The notes under the pieces: model-generated
Told to the model about the DNA's origin: nothing
What the model saw: the letters and a program-made list of their open reading frames with translations, nothing else
The model's database searches: none
Part shown: positions 37,689 to 45,468 of the stretch, piece by piece
Layout: every line of letters begins with the position of its first letter
Numbering within the stretch: the stretch's first letter is position 1
From: Mesonia sp. HuA40
GTDB taxonomy: Bacteria; Bacteroidota; Bacteroidia; Flavobacteriales; Flavobacteriaceae
Direction of reading: 5' to 3'
Assembly: GCF_008017835.1 (NCBI RefSeq)
Contig: NZ_VRLT01000059.1
Coordinates: 310,001-374,000, forward strand
DNA: 64,000 nt
Position numbers and translations under genes: made by a program

Positions 37689-38171
37689 TTATAATTCTTT
37701 AAGCATATAAACCGTACATGCGTGATGCCCGGTTGCACCCATCGCTTGGTCTATAAAGTCAAAGCCGTATTGTCTGTACAAGTTTTGAGCAGGTAGCATT
37801 TGCGGCATGGTTTCTATATAACATTGTTTAAACGGTGCATTTTCGGCAAATGACAAACAAGCCTCAATTAACATTTTTGCAGCACCTTGCCTTCGCATAG
37901 TTTTACTAATGTACATTTTTTGAAGTTCACACACATCTACTGCATTGGGTAAAGGGGCGATTCCGACACCTCCAACAACATTTTTACCCTTGGTGGCTAC
38001 AAAATAGCAAGAATTTGAATCTTGGTAAAAGTCATATAAAGAATCTAGGCTTGAATCCGCGAAAGCAGTACCAGGCAAATCAGCTTTATTTTCTTTTAAA
38101 CAATTTCGAATAATCTGAGCCACAACCTCATTATCACTTTCCTGTATCCTTCTAATATTTATTGAGCTCAT
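37689..38171 (-). CDS. GNAT family N-acetyltransferase
   Basis: 160 residues from the ATG at 38171 (MSSINIRRIQESDNEVV). The open frame reaches 38375 but that extension runs through the ribD gene on the other strand, so it is rejected. GNAT fold with the acetyl-CoA loop ISKTMRRQGAAKMLIEA and C-terminal NLYRQYGFDFI. Substrate unknown. First gene of a GNAT-prmC-LOG-mazG run on the minus strand. Confidence 0.88.
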   Translation of the reverse strand: MSSINIRRIQESDNEVVAQIIRNCLKENKADLPGTAFADSSLDSLYDFYQDSNSCYFVATKGKNVVGGVGIAPLPNAVDVCELQKMYISKTMRRQGAAKMLIEACLSFAENAPFKQCYIETMPQMLPAQNLYRQYGFDFIDQAMGATGHHACTVYMLKEL

Positions 38172-38198
38172 TCCAAAAAAACTTAGTAATTTTAGACC

Positions 38199-39242
38199 GT
38201 GAATGTACACGAAAAATATATAAAACGCTGCATACAACTGGCAAAAAATGGCATAGGTCAAACCTATCCGAACCCAATGGTAGGAAGTGTAGTGGTACAC
38301 GAAGGAAAAATAATTGGAGAAGGTTGGCATCAAAAAGCTGGTGATGCCCACGCAGAAGTGCGGGCAATACATCAAGTTAAGAATGAAGAGTTACTCTCTA
38401 AATCGACAATTTACGTTAGTCTTGAGCCTTGTAGTCACTTTGGTAAGACACCCCCTTGCAGCGATTTAATTATCGCCAAAGGTATTAAAAATGTAGTAAT
38501 AGGTACTGTTGATCCATTCGCTAAAGTGGCTGGTAATGGTATAAAAAAGCTTATGGAAGCGGGTTGTAATGTTACCGTTGGCGTATTAGAAAAAGAATGT
38601 CAAGAGCTTAATAAAAGATTTTTTACCTTTCACCAAAAGCAGCGCCCATACATAATTATAAAATTTGCGCGAACAAAAGATAATTTTATTGCTCCTATAA
38701 ATCAAAATCAAAAAAAACCTGTATGGATTAGCAATGCGTTTAGCAAACAGTGGGCTCACCGTTTAAGAGCTAGAGAGCAGGCTATCTTGGTGGGAACAAA
38801 TACTGCCTTAAAAGACAATCCTAGTTTATCTACACGGTTGTGGTCTGGCGAACACCCAATTAAAGTTTTAATTGATGCCAAACTTAAAGTAGATTTGACT
38901 TCGGAAATCTTTAAAGACAATCAAAAAGTTATGGTTTTTACCGAAGATCCTAAAAAAGGTAATACCCAGAAGCACATTGAATATTTTAAAATTGATTTTA
39001 AAAAAAATGTTCCCGAGCAAATTACTAGCATATTACACGCTAACAATATACAATCTTTAATTGTCGAAGGTGGCACGCAAACAATCAACTCATTTATTTC
39101 ACATAACCTTTGGGATGAAACTTTTGAAATTATTGGAGCTAAAAACTTTAAATCTGGTATTGCCTCACCTATTGTAAAAGGTAATTTAAAGAAAGAATTT
39201 AAATTGGCAGATAATCGTATAAAATTATATACGAATGATTAA
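38199..39242 (+). CDS. ribD: Bifunctional riboflavin deaminase/reductase
   Basis: 347 residues. N-terminal deaminase: zinc ligands in HAEVRAI and EPCSHFGKTPPCSD. C-terminal reductase of the DHFR-like fold: WISNAFSKQWAHRLRAREQAILVGTNT and LIVEGGTQTINSF. It carries out the second and third steps of riboflavin synthesis. The start is a GTG at 38199, because no in-frame ATG precedes the deaminase domain. Only 27 bases separate it from the divergent GNAT gene. Overlaps the HAD gene by eight bases. Confidence 0.94.
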   Translation: MNVHEKYIKRCIQLAKNGIGQTYPNPMVGSVVVHEGKIIGEGWHQKAGDAHAEVRAIHQVKNEELLSKSTIYVSLEPCSHFGKTPPCSDLIIAKGIKNVVIGTVDPFAKVAGNGIKKLMEAGCNVTVGVLEKECQELNKRFFTFHQKQRPYIIIKFARTKDNFIAPINQNQKKPVWISNAFSKQWAHRLRAREQAILVGTNTALKDNPSLSTRLWSGEHPIKVLIDAKLKVDLTSEIFKDNQKVMVFTEDPKKGNTQKHIEYFKIDFKKNVPEQITSILHANNIQSLIVEGGTQTINSFISHNLWDETFEIIGAKNFKSGIASPIVKGNLKKEFKLADNRIKLYTND

Positions 39243-39843
39243 GCATATTGTATTTGACTTTGGAGATGTCTTCATTAACCTAAACAAAATGGCTACTCAC
39301 GATGCTTTAAGCCAATATCCTTGCAAAGCTAGTCTTAGCGAAATAAATCGAATTAATCACTTATACGAAACCGGGCAAATAAGCACCAAAGATTTTACCG
39401 CCTTTTATCTGAGTAATTTCAAGGGGCTATCACCATATCAATTTAAAACCGCGTGGAACCAAATTTTACAAGATATACCCAATCATCGTCTTCGATTTAT
39501 TCAAGCCTTATATAACGATAATCAATTTGAGTTAATCTTGCTAAGTAACACCAATGAACTTCATATCGATTTCATTAAAAATAATGAACCGAATTATACT
39601 GACTTTAAAGGCTGTTTTCACGGATTTTATCTTTCCCATCTTATAAATCTGCGTAAACCTAATGAAGATATATTTTTACACATACAACAAAAACATCAGA
39701 TTAATCCAAAGAAAGCTTTATTTATTGACGATTTACCAGAAAATATCGCCACAGCAGAGCAACTAGGTTACCAAACCTGGTTATTGGATAGAGCAAAAGA
39801 AGATGTCACCGAACTATTCAATATAAAAGCCGACTTATTTTGA
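39235..39843 (+). CDS. HAD family hydrolase (HAD-IA)
   Basis: 202 residues, haloacid dehalogenase fold with motif I FDFGDV, motif II LLSNTNELH, and motif IV FIDDLPENIATAEQLGY. Likely a small-molecule phosphatase. Similar to YihX-type sugar phosphatases in layout. Overlaps ribD upstream and shares TTGA with the DMT gene downstream, so it sits in the ribD-HAD-DMT-YigZ operon. A flavin phosphate substrate is possible from context but not shown. Confidence 0.87.
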   Translation: MIKHIVFDFGDVFINLNKMATHDALSQYPCKASLSEINRINHLYETGQISTKDFTAFYLSNFKGLSPYQFKTAWNQILQDIPNHRLRFIQALYNDNQFELILLSNTNELHIDFIKNNEPNYTDFKGCFHGFYLSHLINLRKPNEDIFLHIQQKHQINPKKALFIDDLPENIATAEQLGYQTWLLDRAKEDVTELFNIKADLF

Positions 39844-40709
39844 TCTATTTGCTTTTAAGTATTATAAGTTCAAGTTTAATTTATACCGTATTTAAACTTT
39901 TTGGTAAATTTAATATCAATACGCTATACGCTATTGTGATTAATTATTACACGGCATTTTTTGCAGGTTATCTTTTATTAGAAAGAGATTTTAAGGTAAC
40001 AGATTGGCTACAACAATCCTTCTTTTTAAGCGCGCTGTTACTTGGGGTTTTATTCATAAGCGTTTTTAAACTTATGGCAGAAACTACACGTATAAGCGGT
40101 TTATCTGCCGTTTCTGTAGCCAGTAAGATGAGTCTAGCCATTCCGGTGGTGTTTGTTATTATTTACTATCAAGAATCTTTAAACTTACTAAAGGTAATAG
40201 GGATTATTTCTGCTCTAGTTGCGGTTTATTTTAGTGCTTTAAAATCAAACAAAGTAAAAAATATAAGGTTAAAAACCCTGATATTTCCACTAGGGGTTTT
40301 CTTTGGAAGCGGAATAATTGAAACCCTAATAAAATTTGTAGAAGAGCATCAAGTAGCCAATAGTGATGTTGCCCTATTCTCGATGAGTATATTTTTCTTT
40401 GCAGCAATAATAGGTAGTATTGCCGGAACAATACAATACAAAAGAAAAGCCATACCTTTTAAAAAGAAAGACTTATTTGGAGGAATTGCACTGGGAATTC
40501 CTAATTATTTTTCGGTGTACTTTTTTGTGCTCGCTTTAAGGAGTTTTAAAGACGCTTCAATGGTATTTATTGTAAACAATGTTATCATTGTGCTATTATC
40601 AACACTTATTGGCATCATCTTTTTTAAAGAGAAACTCATACGTAAAAACTGGTGGGGAATTCTCTTGGCCATAATTAGTTTAATTTTAATCACCTTTACA
40701 AACCAATAG
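39840..40709 (+). CDS. EamA/DMT family transporter
   Basis: 289 residues, nearly all hydrophobic: about ten membrane helices in two EamA repeats. Start is the TTG at 39840 overlapping the HAD stop codon; no better start is in frame nearby. Drug/metabolite transporter superfamily; the substrate is unknown. Part of the ribD-HAD-DMT-YigZ run. Confidence 0.85.
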   Translation: MIYLLLSIISSSLIYTVFKLFGKFNINTLYAIVINYYTAFFAGYLLLERDFKVTDWLQQSFFLSALLLGVLFISVFKLMAETTRISGLSAVSVASKMSLAIPVVFVIIYYQESLNLLKVIGIISALVAVYFSALKSNKVKNIRLKTLIFPLGVFFGSGIIETLIKFVEEHQVANSDVALFSMSIFFFAAIIGSIAGTIQYKRKAIPFKKKDLFGGIALGIPNYFSVYFFVLALRSFKDASMVFIVNNVIIVLLSTLIGIIFFKEKLIRKNWWGILLAIISLILITFTNQ

Positions 40710-40711
40710 AT

Positions 40712-41323
40712 TTGAAAGAAGACGCTTACCTAACTTTGCTAGAGCCTGGAAAAGAAACCTTATATAAAGAAAAGGGAAGTAAATTTTACGGTTATGCTTT
40801 CCCTGTACAAAATGAAGCGCAAATTCAAGAAATCTTAACCGATTTAAAAACTAGACATCATAAGGCTCGTCATTGGTGTTATGCTTGGCAACTTGGTATA
40901 CGCTACGAAAATTACCGAGCTAACGACGATGGAGAACCAAATAACTCGGCGGGTATGCCCATTTACGGTCAATTACAGGCTTTTAATGTTACCCAAGTAT
41001 TAGTAGTTGTTGTTCGTTATTTTGGAGGCACCAAATTAGGTGTAGGCGGATTGATTAGTGCGTATAAAACAAGTGCGCAAATGGCTTTAGAAGCTTCAAA
41101 AATTATAAAGAAAACCATAAAAACCAGCTTTCAAATTAATTTTGAATATCCCTTAATGAACCAAGTTATGCGCATTTTAAAGGAGGAACAAATTGAACCC
41201 CTTACACAAGAGTTTCTTATTGCTTGTAAAATTACTTTTAGTGTAAGAAAAACGGAGAGTGAAAAAGTGTTTGAAAAATTCAACAAGGTTTATGGTGTTA
41301 AAATCAAAAAAATAAACGAATAA
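40712..41323 (+). CDS. YigZ/IMPACT family protein
   Basis: 203 residues. YigZ signature KGSKFYGYAFPVQNE near the N-terminus, then HWCYAWQLG and DDGEPNNSAGMPI, with VVRYFGGTKLGVGGLISAYK, as in the UPF0029/IMPACT family. The C-terminal half is the DUF1949 ferredoxin-like domain. Cellular role not well defined, possibly linked to translation. Starts with TTG two bases after the transporter stop; ends convergent with the YbgC-like gene, three bases away. Confidence 0.9.
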   Translation: MKEDAYLTLLEPGKETLYKEKGSKFYGYAFPVQNEAQIQEILTDLKTRHHKARHWCYAWQLGIRYENYRANDDGEPNNSAGMPIYGQLQAFNVTQVLVVVVRYFGGTKLGVGGLISAYKTSAQMALEASKIIKKTIKTSFQINFEYPLMNQVMRILKEEQIEPLTQEFLIACKITFSVRKTESEKVFEKFNKVYGVKIKKINE

Positions 41324-41326
41324 AAT

Positions 41327-41725
41327 TTAAAACCCCATAGCCTTTAAAATAGCATCTGGACACTTTATGGGGCGTTTGGTTTTAGCATCCATAAAGACCA
41401 ACGTTATATTTGCTTCGTGAATAATTTCTTTAAGATTATTACATATAGTATAGTCAAAAATAATCTTCACACCTGGCTTCTCACGTAAACGTGTTTCTAC
41501 CGTGATTTCATCGTCAAAAAAGGCAGATTTTATAAACTTTGAAGACAATTCGTAAACGGGTAAAAATATGCCCTCCTCTTCCATTTTTTTATAAGAAATA
41601 CCAAATTGATTTAACCAGTCTAATCGCGCTGCCTCCAAGTATAATGCATAATTAGCGTGGTGCACTACCCCCATTTGATCGGTTTCGGCATAGCGTACTT
41701 TGAAGCTACTTAATGATTTTTTCAT
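41327..41725 (-). CDS. YbgC/FadM-like acyl-CoA thioesterase
   Basis: 132 residues from the ATG at 41725; a TTG three codons upstream is the other option. Hotdog fold of the 4-hydroxybenzoyl-CoA thioesterase type: VRYAETDQMGVVHHANYALYLEAARLDWL with the catalytic aspartate and tyrosine positions. It probably hydrolyses short or medium acyl-CoA. Divergent from dnaA with about 190 bases between. Confidence 0.88.
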   Translation of the reverse strand: MKKSLSSFKVRYAETDQMGVVHHANYALYLEAARLDWLNQFGISYKKMEEEGIFLPVYELSSKFIKSAFFDDEITVETRLREKPGVKIIFDYTICNNLKEIIHEANITLVFMDAKTKRPIKCPDAILKAMGF

Positions 41726-41740
41726 AAAATACAATAGTAA

Positions 41741-41748
41741 TAAATTTG
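41741..41748 (+). promoter_or_regulatory. -7 promoter element TAAATTTG upstream of dnaA
   Basis: TAAATTTG fits TAnnTTTG. No TTG lies at the usual distance upstream (TTT instead). It would start a transcript about 17 bases before the small ORF at 41771 and about 170 bases before dnaA. Confidence 0.4.
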
Positions 41749-41770
41749 TTTATCATTTCTCTTTTTAAGT

Positions 41771-41896
41771 ATGGCGAAAAAAAACCAAATATTCAATAGC
41801 ATAATGGTTTTTTTATTAGCTTTTTTGTTCACATATTTGTTTTCCCAAATAAGTAAAAGGGGTTTTCCTGTAATTTACTTATTAGCATTAATTTAA
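41771..41896 (+). CDS. Possible small membrane protein upstream of dnaA
   Basis: 41 codons from ATG to TAA, in the 190-base gap before dnaA. The predicted peptide starts MAKKNQIFNS, has one hydrophobic helix (about residues 11-25), a basic SQISKRG turn and a second short hydrophobic end. This positive-inside, single-pass layout is what real small membrane proteins look like, but an AT-rich gap can give it by chance. A -7 promoter box lies 23 bases upstream. Function unknown. Confidence 0.35.
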   Translation: MAKKNQIFNSIMVFLLAFLFTYLFSQISKRGFPVIYLLALI

Positions 41897-41924
41897 GTAC
41901 TAACCTAAAATAAAAATAACAAGA

Positions 41925-43352
41925 ATGGGTAAAACTGCGCAATCAGTTTGGAATAATTGCTTGGCTTTTATACAAGACAACATTACACCTCAAGCATACA
42001 AAACATGGTTTGAGCCGATAAAAGCGATCAAATTAACAGATAATGCCTTGAGCATACAGGTACCCTCTAAGTTTTTTTACGAATGGTTAGAAGAGCATTA
42101 TGTAAACATATTAAAAGTTTCTCTCACAAAAGAATTAGGTAAGCAAGCCAAACTGGTCTATGTTATCAAGATGGAGAATACTTACGGCAATAAAAGTCCG
42201 TTTACCGAGAAGATTCCTAGTGCTCAGCGTTCAACTGTTTCTCCACAAGAAATAGATCGCCCCACAAAAAGCAAAAAGCCAGAGCTTAAAAACCCTTTTG
42301 TCATTCCGGGTATTCGCAACCTTAAAATAGACTCGCAGCTAAATGCTAATTATAGTTTCGAGAATTTTTTAGAAGGAGAATCTAACCGCCTAGCTAGAAA
42401 TGCTGGAATGGCCGTTTCAAACAAACCTGGAGGAACATCTTTCAACCCTCTTTTAATATTTGGTGGTGTAGGTTTAGGAAAAACGCACTTGGCCCATGCT
42501 ATAGGGGTAGAGGTAAAAGAAAAGTATCCTGAAAAAACTGTATTATATATTTCTGCCGAAAAATTCACCCAACAACATATAGAATCTGTTCGTAAAAACA
42601 ACAGAAATGATTTTATCCATTTTTACCAGATTATAGATGTTCTTATTGTAGATGATATTCAATTGTTATCGGGTAAATCGGGGACGCAAGATGTTTTCTT
42701 TCACATTTTCAACCACCTGCATCAAAATGGAAAGCAAGTAATTCTAACCAGTGATAAAGCACCGGTTGATATGCAAGATATTGAACAACGTTTATTATCG
42801 CGTTTTAAATGGGGCCTTTCGGCGGAATTACAAAATCCAGATTTTAAAACCCGCGTAAAAATAATTGAAAACAAACTGTATCGTGACGGTGTAGAAATGC
42901 CTCAGGATATAATTGAATATTTAGCCAACAATATACAAACCAATATTCGTGAATTAGAAGGAGCCATTATTTCTTTAATTGCTCACTCTTCTTTTAACAA
43001 AAAAGAAATCACCATAGATTTGGCACGTAAAATTGTTGAAAATTACGTAAAACACACCAAAAAAGAACTCTCTATAGATTACATACAAAAGGTGGTTAGT
43101 GATTATTTTCAAATGGATGTAGCTACTTTACAATCAAAAACCAGAAAAAGACATATTGTTCAAGCTAGACAATTGGCCATGTTTTTTGCAAAAAAATTAA
43201 CCAAAGCTAGTTTAGCTAGTATAGGCTCGCAAATTGGTAGACGCGATCATGCCACCGTACTTCACGCGTGTAAAACGGTAAATAATTTATCGACTACAGA
43301 TAAGCAATTTAAGAAATTTGTAGAAGAGCTTGATAAACGATTAACTATATAA
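41925..43352 (+). CDS. dnaA: Chromosomal replication initiator protein
   Basis: 475 residues. N-terminal helicase-loading domain (SVWNNCLAFIQDNITPQAYKTWFEPI). AAA+ core with Walker A GGVGLGKTHLAHA near 178, Walker B LIVDDIQLL near 240, and arginine-finger region QRLLSRFKWGL. C-terminal DNA-binding domain GSQIGRRDHATVLHACKTV. It opens the origin of replication. I see no cluster of DnaA boxes next to it, so the origin may lie elsewhere. Followed by a phosphatase gene one base later. Confidence 0.97.
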   Translation: MGKTAQSVWNNCLAFIQDNITPQAYKTWFEPIKAIKLTDNALSIQVPSKFFYEWLEEHYVNILKVSLTKELGKQAKLVYVIKMENTYGNKSPFTEKIPSAQRSTVSPQEIDRPTKSKKPELKNPFVIPGIRNLKIDSQLNANYSFENFLEGESNRLARNAGMAVSNKPGGTSFNPLLIFGGVGLGKTHLAHAIGVEVKEKYPEKTVLYISAEKFTQQHIESVRKNNRNDFIHFYQIIDVLIVDDIQLLSGKSGTQDVFFHIFNHLHQNGKQVILTSDKAPVDMQDIEQRLLSRFKWGLSAELQNPDFKTRVKIIENKLYRDGVEMPQDIIEYLANNIQTNIRELEGAIISLIAHSSFNKKEITIDLARKIVENYVKHTKKELSIDYIQKVVSDYFQMDVATLQSKTRKRHIVQARQLAMFFAKKLTKASLASIGSQIGRRDHATVLHACKTVNNLSTTDKQFKKFVEELDKRLTI

Positions 43353-43353
43353 G

Positions 43354-43815
43354 ATGATGCGTGTTTTAATGGTTTGCTTAGGAAATATATGTAGGTCACC
43401 TCTAGCCGAAGGCTTACTTAAAAGCAAAGTAGATTCTAATAAAGTTTTTGTAGACTCTGCTGGTACCTCAAATTACCACGTTAATGATGCGCCAGATAAA
43501 CGATCTATAGCCATTGCCAGAAAACACAATTTAGATATTAGTCAACAGCGTGGAAGACAATTTAAAGTAAAGGATTTTGACCGCTTTGATCTTATCTATG
43601 TTATGGATAACTCTAATTATAAAGATATAGTTAAGCTAGCAAGAACAAATGAAGATCAGGAAAAAGTACACTTAATTTTAAACGAGTTGTTTGTGGGTGA
43701 AAATGCTGATGTACCAGATCCTTATTATGGCGGAGATCATGGCTTCCAGCATGTTTACTCTTTATTGGATGAGGCTACAGATGAGATTGTAAAGAAAATA
43801 AATAAGGATTTTTGA
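43354..43815 (+). CDS. Low molecular weight protein-tyrosine phosphatase
   Basis: 153 residues. P-loop CLGNICRSP (C8, R14; CX5R) right at the N-terminus and the general-acid loop DVPDPYYGG. It removes phosphate from protein tyrosines or arginines in the cytoplasm; target unknown. A second ATG one codon in is equally possible as start. Sits between dnaA and an RsmI-like gene, its TGA stop overlapping the next ATG. Confidence 0.93.
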   Translation: MMRVLMVCLGNICRSPLAEGLLKSKVDSNKVFVDSAGTSNYHVNDAPDKRSIAIARKHNLDISQQRGRQFKVKDFDRFDLIYVMDNSNYKDIVKLARTNEDQEKVHLILNELFVGENADVPDPYYGGDHGFQHVYSLLDEATDEIVKKINKDF

Positions 43816-44540
43816 TGACAAAATCAGCGGCAGGTTTATATTTGATTCCTACTGGTTTAGGCAATGACGATTTAATCAATGTACTATCTCCACTAGTAAT
43901 TGAGCAAGTTAACAGAATTACTCATTTTATTGCCGAAAACGAGAAAACAGCACGAAGATTCATTAAGCAAATTGCTCCTAATAAAACTCAAGCAGAATTA
44001 AAATTTAAAGTTTTAAATAAATTTACCGATTCCTTAGATATACCTTATTTTTTAGAGGCTTGCCTTAGCGGCGAACCTATGGGGCTTATGAGTGAAGCAG
44101 GATGCCCAGGTGTAGCAGATCCAGGTGCACAAATTGTTAAACTGGCGCACCAGAAAAACATTCAGGTAATTCCGTTAGTTGGTCCGTCTTCCATCCTATT
44201 AGCCATGATGGCTAGTGGTTTAAACGGCCAAAATTTCGCTTTCAATGGATATTTACCCATTGATAAAGGTGAAAAAAAAGCGGCCATTAAACGATTAGAA
44301 AAACATTCTTTTGAGCATCAGCAGGCTCAAATTTTTATTGAGACTCCCTATAGAAACAACAAATTTTTAGACCAATTATTAAGTAGTTTAAACCCTAACA
44401 CTCAACTTTGTATCGCTTGCAATATCAGCACCAGCGAAGAGTTTATAAAAACCTTACCCGTAAAAGAATGGTCAAAACAAAAAGTGGACCTTCATAAAAA
44501 GCCCACTATTTTTATATTTCAAAAAGAACATTTTAATTAA
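43815..44540 (+). CDS. SAM-dependent methyltransferase, RsmI-related (tetrapyrrole methylase fold)
   Basis: 241 residues from the ATG at 43815, which overlaps the previous stop (TGATG). Motifs of the RsmI/COG0313 group: LYLIPTGLGN, then GLMSEAGCPGVADPGAQIVKLAH and PLVGPSSILLAMMASGLNGQNFAFNGYLP, and later IETPYRNNKFLDQL. RsmI methylates the ribose of C1402 in 16S rRNA. This is a shorter, divergent version, so the exact target is not certain. Confidence 0.85.
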   Translation: MTKSAAGLYLIPTGLGNDDLINVLSPLVIEQVNRITHFIAENEKTARRFIKQIAPNKTQAELKFKVLNKFTDSLDIPYFLEACLSGEPMGLMSEAGCPGVADPGAQIVKLAHQKNIQVIPLVGPSSILLAMMASGLNGQNFAFNGYLPIDKGEKKAAIKRLEKHSFEHQQAQIFIETPYRNNKFLDQLLSSLNPNTQLCIACNISTSEEFIKTLPVKEWSKQKVDLHKKPTIFIFQKEHFN

Positions 44541-45207
44541 TGTAAGCGGTAAAGTCTACGTCTAATTGTTTTAGATCTACCTTTGCCTTTCTATCGGGTT
44601 TCACAAAACTAGTATCATACCCAGCAAACTTTTTCATATAAAAAGAAATACTAGATCCAAAAGCATCTGAGAAACTATTTTTACCTTGAGACCGTAAAAA
44701 CTTTTTTACATTCCCTGGCCCAGCCAAATGAGCCGCAGCTAAAATACCCGATTCGGTTATATGTACTTGGTTAACCTTTTTTCCTACATAATTTTTTATC
44801 TCTCTACGAAGAATCCACTTATTGCGCGAAGCATTAGCATAAAATGCAGCTTCTTGCATAGCTGGAGAATTTAAGAAGCCAACGCTATCATAAACCCCTA
44901 CCAGTTTTAAAGTACCAGACCCAAATTGATATTTTCCTAAATAACCAAACTGATTAATTACCGAATAGTCGCCCCCAGATTCTTTAAATGCAACTGCTTC
45001 TTTAAATCCTAAATAACCCTTTCCTAAAATGGGATAATTTATTTTTCCTTGGGCTAACAATTCTTGAGAAGATTTTACCGTGTAATAATCTGGAAGATTA
45101 TCGGTTGAAGCCGTTAAACGGATTGCCTCTTTCTTTGTTGAAAAACTTAAAAATAACACAGCACCCAAAATAGCTACCGTGGTTAATTTTATCATCTTTT
45201 TCTTCAA
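44533..45207 (-). CDS. Exported lysozyme-like (transglycosylase-fold) protein
   Basis: 224 residues with an N-terminal membrane or signal segment (MIKLTTVAILGAVLFLSFS). The core has VAFKESGGDYSVINQFGYLGKYQFG, a lysozyme/SLT-like active-site region with a glutamate in the FKES motif, then ILAAAHLAGPGNVKKFLRS. It probably cleaves or binds peptidoglycan in the periplasm. Convergent with the RsmI-like gene; their last eight bases overlap. Confidence 0.75.
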   Translation of the reverse strand: MKKKMIKLTTVAILGAVLFLSFSTKKEAIRLTASTDNLPDYYTVKSSQELLAQGKINYPILGKGYLGFKEAVAFKESGGDYSVINQFGYLGKYQFGSGTLKLVGVYDSVGFLNSPAMQEAAFYANASRNKWILRREIKNYVGKKVNQVHITESGILAAAHLAGPGNVKKFLRSQGKNSFSDAFGSSISFYMKKFAGYDTSFVKPDRKAKVDLKQLDVDFTAYIN

Positions 45208-45274
45208 ATCTTAAAGTTTCAGAAGGACTTTTACTATCTATGAAAACCATAAACCGCCTTCTATTTTTGCCGTG

Positions 45275-45282
45275 CAAAGATA
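45275..45282 (-). promoter_or_regulatory. -7 promoter element TATCTTTG for the lysozyme-like gene
   Basis: Minus-strand TATCTTTG, exact fit to TAnnTTTG, about 68 bases before the ATG. No clear TTG at the -33 position. Confidence 0.45.
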
Positions 45283-45468
45283 TAACAAAATTACTGATAA
45301 GTCACATAGGTTAATTTAATATTTAATACAATTTTAACATATTGATTTTCAGTGTTTTGACTTTTTATGTGATTAAATGCAAGCCTAATTACCACTAAAA
45401 ATTTTTCATCTATATCTAAATATTAACGCTTGTTTTAGTTTAAAACAAAGTATATTTACGCTAAAAAA

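Noticed and set aside
38172-38375. N-terminal extension of the GNAT protein
   Set aside because: The extension is antisense to the conserved start of ribD and contains no GNAT sequence.
41735-41924. Origin of replication next to dnaA
   Set aside because: Only one weak DnaA-box-like site (TTGTTCACA) and no repeat cluster; much of the gap is an open frame.
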